A stretch of 64,000 bases of DNA from Nocardia flavorosea (lineage in GTDB: Bacteria; Actinomycetota; Actinomycetes; Mycobacteriales; Mycobacteriaceae): the NCBI RefSeq assembly GCF_015477805.1, contig NZ_JADLQL010000003.1:372001-436000 (forward strand), in the 5' to 3' direction. The notes beneath the pieces are model-generated. The model was not told the DNA's origin. It saw nothing but the letters and a program-made list of their open reading frames with translations, and searched no databases. Each line of letters starts with the position of its first letter. Position 1 is the stretch's first letter. A program made the position numbers and the translations under genes. Below, piece after piece: positions 24,755 through 32,361 of this stretch.

Positions 24755-26233
24755 ATGCCCTCTCAACGTAATCCATGGCTGGCCTTGGGGGCCCTGGTTG
24801 TCGGATTCTTCATGATCCTGCTCGATGTGACCATCGTGGCGGTCGCGAACCCGGCGATCATGACCGATCTGCACGCCGATATCTCCAAGGTCATCTGGGT
24901 GACGAGCGCCTATCTGCTCACCTATGCGGTGCCGCTGCTCATCACGGGCCGGCTCGGGGACAGATTCGGTCCGAAGAACATCTATCTGATCGGCCTGACG
25001 GTGTTCACCCTCGCTTCGCTGTGGTGCGGGCTGTCCGGCGATATCGAAACCCTGATCGCGGCCCGCGCGGTACAGGGTCTGGGCGCCGCGCTGATGACAC
25101 CGCAGACGATGGCGGTGATCACCCGGACGTTCCCGCCGGACGGCCGCGGCGCCGCGATGGGTCTGTGGGGGGCCGTCGCCGGTCTGGCGACCCTGATCGG
25201 CCCGATTCTGGGCGGAGTGCTGGTCGACGGGCTCGGCTGGGAATGGATTTTCATCGTCAACGTTCCGGTCGGGATCGTCGCTTTCGCGCTCGCCGTCTGG
25301 CTGGTGCCGTCCCTGCCGACCCATGAGCACAAGTTCGACCTGCTGGGGGTCGTGCTGAGCGCGGCCGGCATGTTCCTGCTGGTGTTCGGCATCCAGGAGG
25401 GAAACACCAACGACTGGTCGGCGGCCATTTGGGTGATGATCGTCGCGGGCTTGGTGGTGCTGGCCGTTTTCGTGGCGACCCAGGCCCGCGGGGCCGGGGA
25501 ACCGCTGCTGCCGCTGAGCCTGTTCCGGGATCGCAATTTCTCGCTGTCGAATCTGGGTATCGCCAGTATGGGTGCCGCGACCACGGCCGTCATGGTGCCG
25601 ATCTACTTCTATCTGCAGGCCGTGCACGGTATGACACCGACCGGTTCCGCGCTGGTTCTCGCCCCCATGGCGATCATCTCCGGTATTGCGGCGCCGGTGG
25701 TGGGCAAATTGTCCGGCCGCTGGCATCCCCGCCTCATCCCGACCGCGGGTTTCCTGTTGTTCTCGATCGCCATCGCCTGGCTGGCACTGGTGATGCGGAA
25801 TCCGGACGCGAATATCACCTGGATGGTGCTCGCGGGTGCGGTCGCGGGTCTGTCCAATTCGTTCATCTGGGCGCCGCTGGCCACCACCGCCACCCACAAC
25901 CTGCCGATCCATCAGGCCGGGGCCGGTGCCGGGGTCTACAACACCACCCGCCAGGTGGGGGCGGTACTCGGCAGTGCCGCGATCAGCGCCCTGGTGGCGT
26001 CGCGGATGAGCGCCCAGGGGCTGGGTGGGGCTCCGGCCGGTGAAGGGATGGGCACGGGCCAGGTTCCCGAGGCCGTCCAGCAGCCGTTCAGTACCGCGTT
26101 GAGCGAGGCGGCGTTCCTGCCCGCGGTATTGCTCCTGATCGGGGTGGTGGCATCCGCACTGTTCATCCGCAACCCGGTCGCCCGTCCCGCCGGGCCCGCG
26201 GAGAGCCCGAAGGCGGATTCCCTGACTCGCTGA
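24755..26233 (+). CDS. MFS drug exporter, DHA2/EmrB-QacA family (Rv1250-like)
   Basis: Encodes 492 aa with about 14 membrane helices, as expected for the DHA2 group. Motif DVTIVAVANPAI lies in helix 1, GRLGDRFGPKN (motif A) follows helix 2, and LMTPQTMAVI and GPILGGVLVDGLGWEWIFIVNVPVG (given in parts: GPILGGVLVDGLG and WEWIFIVNVPVG) form motif C and the next loop. The start is taken as ATG 24755; ATG 24746 is an alternative. It is a probable proton-driven multidrug pump. A strong hairpin separates it from the convergent acyl-CoA synthetase. Confidence 0.92.
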   Translation: MPSQRNPWLALGALVVGFFMILLDVTIVAVANPAIMTDLHADISKVIWVTSAYLLTYAVPLLITGRLGDRFGPKNIYLIGLTVFTLASLWCGLSGDIETLIAARAVQGLGAALMTPQTMAVITRTFPPDGRGAAMGLWGAVAGLATLIGPILGGVLVDGLGWEWIFIVNVPVGIVAFALAVWLVPSLPTHEHKFDLLGVVLSAAGMFLLVFGIQEGNTNDWSAAIWVMIVAGLVVLAVFVATQARGAGEPLLPLSLFRDRNFSLSNLGIASMGAATTAVMVPIYFYLQAVHGMTPTGSALVLAPMAIISGIAAPVVGKLSGRWHPRLIPTAGFLLFSIAIAWLALVMRNPDANITWMVLAGAVAGLSNSFIWAPLATTATHNLPIHQAGAGAGVYNTTRQVGAVLGSAAISALVASRMSAQGLGGAPAGEGMGTGQVPEAVQQPFSTALSEAAFLPAVLLLIGVVASALFIRNPVARPAGPAESPKADSLTR

Positions 26234-26267
26234 GGAAAGGGCACGGGCCGTCCGTACACGCGAGCAC

Positions 26268-26297
26268 GGCCCCGGTGGGCTTTCGCCTACCGGGGCC
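26268..26297. terminator. Bidirectional hairpin terminator
   Basis: GGCCCCGGTGGGC (26268-26280) and GCCTACCGGGGCC (26285-26297) pair with one mismatch around a TTTC loop. It separates the convergent MFS pump and acyl-CoA synthetase genes. Confidence 0.8.
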
Positions 26298-26313
26298 GCA
26301 CTGTGCCGATCGG

Positions 26314-28107
26314 CTAGCTGTAGATCTTCTCGACTTCGTCGGCGTACTGCTTCATCACCACCGAGCGCTTCAGCGACATCTTCGGGGTGAGCTCACCGGT
26401 TTCCTGGGTCCAGTCCACCGTGAGGATATTGATCTTCTTGATCTGCTCGGCCTTGGAGACCTTCTTGTTGGTCTCGGCGACCGCGGTCTCCACCTCGGTG
26501 ATCAGCATCGGGTTGTTGACCAGCTGCGCGATATCGACATCGGCGGCGACGTTGTTGCGGTCCTTCCAGCCCGGCAGTGCCTCCGGGTCCAGGGTGATCA
26601 GTGCGCCGACGAACGGTTTACCGTCGCCGACCACCATCACCTGGCTGATCAGCGGATGGGCGCGCAGCGAATCCTCGAGGACGGCGGGGGAGACGTTCTT
26701 CCCGCCGGCGGTGACGATGATTTCCTTCTTGCGGCCGGTGATGGTGACGAAACCATCCGCGTCGATGGCGCCGAGGTCGCCGGTCTTGAACCAGCCGTCT
26801 TCGAACGCGTCGGCGGTGGCCTCGTCGTTGCCCCAGTAGCCGTCGAACACCACGGAGCCGCGCAGCAGCAGTTCACCGTCCTCGGCGATCTTTGCGGCAT
26901 GGCCCTCGATCGGCCGGCCGACCGTGCCCACGCGAATATGCTCCGGGGTGTTCACCGTGATGGCGGCCGTGGTCTCGGTGAGGCCGTAACCCTCGTAGAT
27001 GGTGACGCCGATACCGCGGAAGAAATGGCCCAGCCGGGCGCCCAGCGGCCCGCCGCCGGATACCGCCGCCTGACAGTTACCGCCCAGCGCGGCCCGCAGC
27101 TTGCCGTAGACGAGCTTGTCGAACAGGGCGCGCGCGGCCCGCAGCGGCAGGTTCGGTGTGCCCTTCTCGAGCGCCTCGCTGTAGGCGATCGCGGTGGCCG
27201 CGGCGGCGTCGAAGATCTTGCCTTTGCCCTCGTCGTGCGCCTTCTGCTTGGCCGCGTTGTAGACCTTCTCGAAGACTCGCGGTACCGACAGGACGAAGTC
27301 GGGCCGGTGTTCGGCGAACTGCGCGACCAGTGTGCTCCAGTCGGAGGTGTGCGCGACGGTGACCTGGGCGTCGAAGGCGGCGATTCCGACGGCGCGGGCG
27401 AAAACATGCGCCAGCGGCAGGAACATCAGCGTCTTCTTACCGGGCGAGAGGAAGGAGGCCAGCGCGATCCGGTCGGACCGGGATTCGGCCCACAGGTTGG
27501 CGTGGGTCAGCATGACGCCCTTGGGCCGGCCGGTGGTGCCCGAAGTGTAGATCAGCGTCGCCGGGGAGGCGGCGTTCACCTGGGCGCGGCGGTCGTGCAC
27601 GGCTCGGTCGTCGAGTTCGGCGCCGCGTTCGATGAGGGTGTCCACCGCGCCCGAGTCGATCAGCAGGGTTTCGCGCAACTGCGGCAGTTCGGCCGGGTCG
27701 ATCTCGGCGATCACGCCGTGGTGCCGGTCGTTCTCCACGATCAGCAGCGAGGTGGCCGAATCCTGCAGGATCCAGCGGGCCTGCTCGGCCGAGGAACTGT
27801 CGTAGATGGCGACGGTGCAGCCACCGGCCGCCCAGACGGCGTAGTCGAGCAGGGTCCATTCGTAGCGGGTGGCGGCCATGATGGCGACCCGATCGCCCAG
27901 TTCGACACCGGAGGCGATCAGCCCCTTGGCGACATCGGTGACCGCTTTCGCGAACTCCGCCGCCCGCACATCACGCCAGCCGCCCCGGCCGTCGGGGACG
28001 TTGAACATGACCGCGGCGGGGGATTCCTCCGCGTGCCGGAACACGGCATCGGAGTTGTTCGCGTCCTCCGGGATGGTGTAGGAAGCCGGGGCTTCGAACT
28101 CGCGCAT
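26314..28107 (-). CDS. Long-chain fatty acid-CoA ligase (FadD15-like)
   Basis: Encodes 597 aa, the usual length of the FadD15/bubblegum group. It activates fatty acids to acyl-CoA through an acyl-AMP. The P-loop YTSGTTGRPKG, the A5 motif YEGYGLTETTAA, FKTGDLGAIDADGFVTITGRKKE (in parts: FKTGDLG and DGFVTITGRKKE) and the C-terminal lysine region LTPKMSLKRSVV are complete. ATG 28107 is preferred over ATG 28110 because AGGAAAGG lies five bases before it. A palindrome sits 21-32 bases upstream. It follows, on the same strand, the esterase, SDR and monooxygenase genes and may activate their acid products. Confidence 0.94.
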   Translation of the reverse strand: MREFEAPASYTIPEDANNSDAVFRHAEESPAAVMFNVPDGRGGWRDVRAAEFAKAVTDVAKGLIASGVELGDRVAIMAATRYEWTLLDYAVWAAGGCTVAIYDSSSAEQARWILQDSATSLLIVENDRHHGVIAEIDPAELPQLRETLLIDSGAVDTLIERGAELDDRAVHDRRAQVNAASPATLIYTSGTTGRPKGVMLTHANLWAESRSDRIALASFLSPGKKTLMFLPLAHVFARAVGIAAFDAQVTVAHTSDWSTLVAQFAEHRPDFVLSVPRVFEKVYNAAKQKAHDEGKGKIFDAAAATAIAYSEALEKGTPNLPLRAARALFDKLVYGKLRAALGGNCQAAVSGGGPLGARLGHFFRGIGVTIYEGYGLTETTAAITVNTPEHIRVGTVGRPIEGHAAKIAEDGELLLRGSVVFDGYWGNDEATADAFEDGWFKTGDLGAIDADGFVTITGRKKEIIVTAGGKNVSPAVLEDSLRAHPLISQVMVVGDGKPFVGALITLDPEALPGWKDRNNVAADVDIAQLVNNPMLITEVETAVAETNKKVSKAEQIKKINILTVDWTQETGELTPKMSLKRSVVMKQYADEVEKIYS

Positions 28108-28127
28108 CATTGCCTTTCCTAAGTGCC

Positions 28128-28139
28128 TACTGGTCGGTA
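28128..28139. promoter_or_regulatory. Palindrome upstream of fadD
   Basis: TACTGGTCGGTA has inverted TAC/GTA ends and near symmetry (TACCGACCAGTA on the other strand), extended by an AT-rich flank. It lies 21 bases before the ligase start. It resembles operators of TetR-type lipid regulators; the cognate factor is unknown. Confidence 0.4.
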
Positions 28140-28227
28140 ATTTACGCCACCGGCACCGTCCGGTGGCGAGCCACCCGTGAATGCGCAGAGTTCACGTCAT
28201 GGCCGGGGCTCACGAGTCCTGATCACT

Positions 28228-29151
28228 TCATCCTATGTCGCTCACCGGTTGCTGATCCACGGCGTGCCGCAGAAAGGCGGCCATTTCGCCCAGTACGGTG
28301 GCCGCGGGGCCGACCAGGGCGGCCTGTAACTGGGCCACATGCCAGAGCCCGCGGCTCTCGGTGAACTCGACGCTGACCCCGGCCGCTCGCAGGGCGGCAG
28401 CGAGGTCGACACACTGCGGGTGCAGCAGTTCGTCGATATCGACCTGGACATACACCGGGGGGAGCCCGGCCAGGACACCGTGCATCGGAGCGTAGCCCGG
28501 ATCGTCGCAATCGCCGCCACCCAGATAGGCCGCGGCGCACGCCCGCGACCAGGGGCCGTTGACCACGAGGTCGCGGGGGCGTTCGGAGAGCTGATTGGGA
28601 TCCACCCAGGGGGCGATCAGGCCGAGCGCGGCGGGGACATGCCCGTGCCGGGCGATGAGCCGCTGGGCCAGCGCCAGGGAGAGGCCCCCGCCCGCCGAAT
28701 CGCCGGCGATCGCGATCCGGTCGGGCCGGTAGCCGTATTCGGCGACGAGTTCGAGATAGGCGGCCTCGGCATCGTCGAGCGCCGCGGGATAGGGGTGCTC
28801 GGGTGCCAGCCGGTAGTCGATCGCGTAGACGGGCAGCCCGGTCGCGGCGGCGAGCCGGCCGTTGAGCGAGCGGTGGGTGGCCAGGGAGCCGACGGTATAA
28901 CCGCCGCCGTGCAGGTAGAGCACGGCGGCGGGATCGGTGGCCGCGGGAGTGTGCGGGGCGAGCCGTTCGGCCGGGCGCTTGCCCAGCCGCAACTTCTCCA
29001 CTCGCACACCGGCAGGTACCGGCTGCAGGATCGAGGCGGCGTCGATCAGTGCCCGCTGTATCCGGAACGGCAGCCGGTGGTCGAACGACAGCCGGTACAG
29101 CGGGCCCATGAACGCTCGGACCAACGGCAGCGGGAGCGCGATATCTCGCAT
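28228..29151 (-). CDS. Alpha/beta hydrolase, hormone-sensitive-lipase family (LipR-like)
   Basis: Encodes 307 aa. The oxyanion motif HGGG is at 81-84 and the nucleophile elbow GDSAGG at 150-155 (Ser152). Asp in VDIDELLHPQ and His in RGLWHVAQ complete the likely triad. It should hydrolyse short to medium acyl esters. It ends the minus-strand run monooxygenase-SDR-esterase, only 17 bases after the SDR stop. In the mymA operon of M. tuberculosis, LipR has the same neighbours, which supports a role in processing the ester made by the monooxygenase. Confidence 0.9.
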   Translation of the reverse strand: MRDIALPLPLVRAFMGPLYRLSFDHRLPFRIQRALIDAASILQPVPAGVRVEKLRLGKRPAERLAPHTPAATDPAAVLYLHGGGYTVGSLATHRSLNGRLAAATGLPVYAIDYRLAPEHPYPAALDDAEAAYLELVAEYGYRPDRIAIAGDSAGGGLSLALAQRLIARHGHVPAALGLIAPWVDPNQLSERPRDLVVNGPWSRACAAAYLGGGDCDDPGYAPMHGVLAGLPPVYVQVDIDELLHPQCVDLAAALRAAGVSVEFTESRGLWHVAQLQAALVGPAATVLGEMAAFLRHAVDQQPVSDIG

Positions 29152-29168
29152 AGCGGTCTTTCTCCCGG

Positions 29169-29999
29169 TCAGGGTAGGAATCGGCGTTCGACGGCCACCG
29201 CGATGCGCTGGTAGCCGGAGGCGGCCGTGCGGACGAACAGATCCAGCAGTTTGGCCTCCCAGCCGATCAGCACCCGGCCGCGGCCCTTGCGCACACCGTC
29301 GACGATGGTTTCCGCCGCCATTTCCGGGCTGTGGATGGCGAGGTACTTGTCGAATTTCGCGCTGGTGTCCGCGCCGTCGATATCCTCGCTGTAGGTGGCA
29401 TTGCGGGCGACCGCGGTCTTGATCCCCCCGGGATGCACGCAGGTGACCTGGACCGGCGCCTTCTCCACCAGCATTTCCTGGCGCAGTGCCTCGGTGAAGC
29501 CGCGGACCGCGAATTTGGCCGAGTTGTAGGCCGCCTGGCCGGGCACGGCGATCAGGCCGAACAGGCTGGAAATGTTCACCACATGCCCGTCACCGGATTC
29601 CAGGAGGTAGGGCAGGAACGCCTTGGTCCCGTTCACCACACCCCAGAAATCGACGTCCATGATGCGTTCGATGTCTTTGAAATCGGTTTTCACGATATCG
29701 CCGTGGTGGGCGATACCGGCGTTGTTGTAGATCTGGTGCACTACACCGAAATGCTGTTTCACCGCATCGGCGTACAGCAGTACGGCCTCGCGCTCGGCGA
29801 CGTTCAGGCGATCCGATTTCACCTCGGCGCCCAGCTGTTCACAGCGGCGCACGGTTTCGGCCAGGCCCTCGGTATCGATATCGGACAGCGCCAGCTTCGC
29901 ACCGCGGCGCGCCAGGTTCACGGCCAGGGCCCGGCCGATACCGGACCCGGCACCGGTGATGACGCAGACCTTGTTGCGGAAATAAGCCTCGTTGGTCAC
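29169..29999 (-). CDS. Short-chain dehydrogenase (SadH-like)
   Basis: Encodes 276 aa, a classical SDR. The cofactor motif TGAGSGIGRA is at 15-24, NNAG at 92-95, catalytic Ser near 144-145 and YNSAK (Tyr158, Lys162). GTG 29999 overlaps the monooxygenase stop (GTGA), so translation is coupled. The longer open frame reaching 31025 is an antisense-like shadow of the monooxygenase. In a mymA-type pathway it would interconvert an alcohol and the ketone used by the monooxygenase; the substrate is not known. Confidence 0.92.
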   Translation of the reverse strand: MTNEAYFRNKVCVITGAGSGIGRALAVNLARRGAKLALSDIDTEGLAETVRRCEQLGAEVKSDRLNVAEREAVLLYADAVKQHFGVVHQIYNNAGIAHHGDIVKTDFKDIERIMDVDFWGVVNGTKAFLPYLLESGDGHVVNISSLFGLIAVPGQAAYNSAKFAVRGFTEALRQEMLVEKAPVQVTCVHPGGIKTAVARNATYSEDIDGADTSAKFDKYLAIHSPEMAAETIVDGVRKGRGRVLIGWEAKLLDLFVRTAASGYQRIAVAVERRFLP

Positions 30000-31543
30000 T
30001 GTGCAGTCACTACTTTCAGATCGGGACGGGCGGGGGCGTCGGCAGCCGTGGTCGTATCGTAGGCCGCGATATCGAATTTCCTTGTGATACGCCGGAATTC
30101 GAAGGTGAAGTCCGGCCACAACGTGGTGTTGTTGCCGTGTTTGTCCAGGTACCAGCTGGCGCAGCCGCCGGTATTCCAGACGCTTTTGGCGAGTTTGCGT
30201 TGCAGGTCGGCGTTGAACGCGTCCTGGGCGCCGCGGCGGACCTCGACGGTGCGCAGGTTCCGGTTCTCGAAGGTCGCCAGGGCGTCGGCGATGTAGTTGA
30301 TCTGCGATTCGATCATGTACACCATCGAAGTGTGGCCGAGCCCGACATTCGGGCCGAGCAGGAAGAACATATTCGGGTAGTTGGCGATCGCCGACCCCTT
30401 GTAGCCCTGCTGGCCGATTTCGTCGAAGACTTCCGAGAGGCTGCGGCCGTCGCGGCCGAAAATGGTCTGGTACGTGGGCGAATCGGTGACATGGAAGCCG
30501 GTGGCGACCACGATCGCGTCGACCTCGCGCTCGGTACCGTCCTGAGTGACGATCGAGTTCGCGCGAATCTCGGCGATTCCATCGGTGACCACGTCGACAT
30601 TGTCGCGATCCAGCGCCGGGTAGTACTCGTTGGAGATCAGCATGCGTTTGCAGCCGATCCGGAAGTTCGGGGTGACCTTCTTGCGCAGCTCCGGGTCGCG
30701 GATCTCGAACTGCAGCTTGGCCTTGGCCAGCGCTTCGAAACCGCGCATCAGCGCCGGGAACTTCGCCAGGCCCACCACCTGGGTTTCGCGGGCCGCGTAG
30801 ATACCCGCGCGGGATAGTCGTTGCACACCGGGAATGTGTTTGAAGGCGAGCCGCTCGGGCAGCGTGTAGGGCCGGTCGAGGCGCGGCAGCAGCCACGGGG
30901 CGGTGCGCTGGTAGACGTCGAGGTGGGAGACTTTCCCGGCGATGGCGGGGACGATCTGGATGGCCGAGGCGCCGGTGCCGATCACCGCGACCCGTTTGCC
31001 GGCGAGGTCGGAATCGTGGTTCCACCGGGCCGAGTGGAAGATCTCGCCGGAGAAGTCGTTGATGCCCTTGATATCGGGCAGGTTGGGTTCACAGAGCGCG
31101 CCGACCGCGGAGACCAGTGTGTCGGCGGTGAAATCGCCCTTGCTGGAGGTGATCTCCCAGCGGGCGGTGTCGCTGTTCCAGCGGGCGCTGGTGACATCGC
31201 AGTCGAAGACGTGCTTATCGCGCACGTTGTACTTTTCGGCGACGCCCTGGATGTAGGACTGGATCTCGCCCTGCCGGGAGAACGAGCGCGACCAGTCGGG
31301 GTTCAGCGCGAAGGAATAGGAGTACAGGTGCGACGGCACATCGCAGGCTGCGCCCGGATAGGTGTTGTCCCGCCAGGTGCCGCCGACATCGCTGCCGCGT
31401 TCCAACACCAGGAAATCGTCCCGGCCCTGCTGGGTCAGCCGGATGGCGAGGCCGAGGCCGGCGAAACCGCTGCCGATGATGATCGTCCGCAGGTGGCGGA
31501 CCGTCCGGTTGGCGACAGCTTTGTCTGTAACCTTGCGACTCAT
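29996..31543 (-). CDS. Flavin-binding Baeyer-Villiger-type monooxygenase (MymA/EthA-like)
   Basis: Encodes 515 aa. The FAD motif IIGSGFAG is at 22-29, the Baeyer-Villiger fingerprint FSGEIFHSARWN at 164-175, and the NADPH motif VIGTGASAI at about 186-194. VVATGFHVTD is the conserved late ATG-type motif. It should insert oxygen into a ketone or oxidise N/S atoms; some relatives activate ethionamide. It heads a four-gene minus-strand run and is divergent from a TetR gene across a 59-bp control region with two operator-like repeats. Confidence 0.92.
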   Translation of the reverse strand: MSRKVTDKAVANRTVRHLRTIIIGSGFAGLGLAIRLTQQGRDDFLVLERGSDVGGTWRDNTYPGAACDVPSHLYSYSFALNPDWSRSFSRQGEIQSYIQGVAEKYNVRDKHVFDCDVTSARWNSDTARWEITSSKGDFTADTLVSAVGALCEPNLPDIKGINDFSGEIFHSARWNHDSDLAGKRVAVIGTGASAIQIVPAIAGKVSHLDVYQRTAPWLLPRLDRPYTLPERLAFKHIPGVQRLSRAGIYAARETQVVGLAKFPALMRGFEALAKAKLQFEIRDPELRKKVTPNFRIGCKRMLISNEYYPALDRDNVDVVTDGIAEIRANSIVTQDGTEREVDAIVVATGFHVTDSPTYQTIFGRDGRSLSEVFDEIGQQGYKGSAIANYPNMFFLLGPNVGLGHTSMVYMIESQINYIADALATFENRNLRTVEVRRGAQDAFNADLQRKLAKSVWNTGGCASWYLDKHGNNTTLWPDFTFEFRRITRKFDIAAYDTTTAADAPARPDLKVVTAQ

Positions 31544-31563
31544 TCAATCAGACTAAAGCTCTA

Positions 31564-31598
31564 TTGAGCCGGAGTCAACAGTATTGAGCAGCGTTCAG
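31564..31598. promoter_or_regulatory. Paired TetR operators between monooxygenase and TetR genes
   Basis: TTGA-N7-TCAA (31564-31578) and TTGA-N7-TCAG (31584-31598) repeat at a 20-bp spacing, both preceded by TA. Two sites on the same DNA face between divergent genes suggest cooperative binding by the adjacent TetR protein. Confidence 0.6.
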
Positions 31599-31602
31599 TA
31601 GG

Positions 31603-32244
31603 ATGGACGGAGTGAGTATCAGCCAGGGAGAAACCGCCAAACGCGTCCGCCTGAGCCCGGACGAGCGGCGGACACAGCTGATCACGCTCGGGGTGAAAAT
31701 GCTCGGCGAACGGGCCATCGAAGATATCTCGGTCAGTGAAATAGCAGCTCAGGCCGGAATATCCCGCGGGCTGCTGTTCCACTATTTCCCCACCAAACAG
31801 GATTTCCAGCTCGAGGTCGTCCGGCACGCGAACGCGGAACTCCTGGTTCGGGTCGCGCCCGACCCCGGACTCGGGTTGTTCGAGATGCTGCGCGATTCGG
31901 TGGGCCGCTATATCGACTATGTGAGCGAGAACCGCACCTCGTACCTGGCGCTGCTGCGCGGCCCCACCAGCTCCGATCCCGCCCTGGCGGATATGGTCGC
32001 GCAAACCCGGCGCGCGATCGTCGACATCATTCTCGCCGAGGTACCGCTGTCCGAGCAGGAGCGCGAGGACCCCCGCCTGCTGCTGTCGGTCCGGGGCTGG
32101 GTCGCGTTCACGGAGGAAACCACACTGTCCTGGCTGAGCGAGGAAACCATTACGCGAGACGCGCTGATCGACCTGCTGGTGGAATCGCTGCTCGCGCTGT
32201 CGACCGCGGTGAACCCGGCCCTCGCCGCCGCCCTCCGGTCCTGA
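31603..32244 (+). CDS. TetR-family regulator of the lipid-modification cluster
   Basis: Encodes 213 aa. The helix-turn-helix covers about residues 22-66 and includes VSEIAAQAGISRGLLFHYFPTKQDF. The rest is a helical ligand domain. ATG 31603 begins right after AGTAGG; GTG 31612 with AGGA nine bases upstream is equally possible. It is divergent from the monooxygenase operon and next to paired operator-like repeats, so it probably represses that operon and itself. The mycobacterial mymA operon uses an AraC-type activator (VirS) instead. Confidence 0.88.
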   Translation: MDGVSISQGETAKRVRLSPDERRTQLITLGVKMLGERAIEDISVSEIAAQAGISRGLLFHYFPTKQDFQLEVVRHANAELLVRVAPDPGLGLFEMLRDSVGRYIDYVSENRTSYLALLRGPTSSDPALADMVAQTRRAIVDIILAEVPLSEQEREDPRLLLSVRGWVAFTEETTLSWLSEETITRDALIDLLVESLLALSTAVNPALAAALRS

Positions 32245-32321
32245 ACAGCCGACCGTGGTGCCCGGCGGGTATGTGAATGGCGAACGTTTGCCACGCTCGC
32301 GCCGCATCGGACGGCGCGCGC

Positions 32322-32355
32322 GGGGGAGGTCACCGGCCGACCGGTGACCTCCCCC
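32322..32355. terminator. Bidirectional hairpin terminator
   Basis: GGGGGAGGTCACCGG (32322-32336) and CCGGTGACCTCCCCC (32341-32355) form a perfect 15-bp stem around CCGA. It lies between the convergent TetR and ABC transporter genes. Confidence 0.9.
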
Positions 32356-32361
32356 GTCCCG

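Noticed and set aside
26275..28122. A 615-codon plus-strand frame
   Set aside because: Antisense to the acyl-CoA ligase and composed of Gly/Asp/Arg-rich shadow sequence.
29169..31025. A 618-codon minus-strand frame that would fuse the SDR to a long N-terminal part
   Set aside because: The added part overlaps the monooxygenase in another frame and is Arg/Pro-rich. The SDR has its own GTG overlapping the monooxygenase stop.
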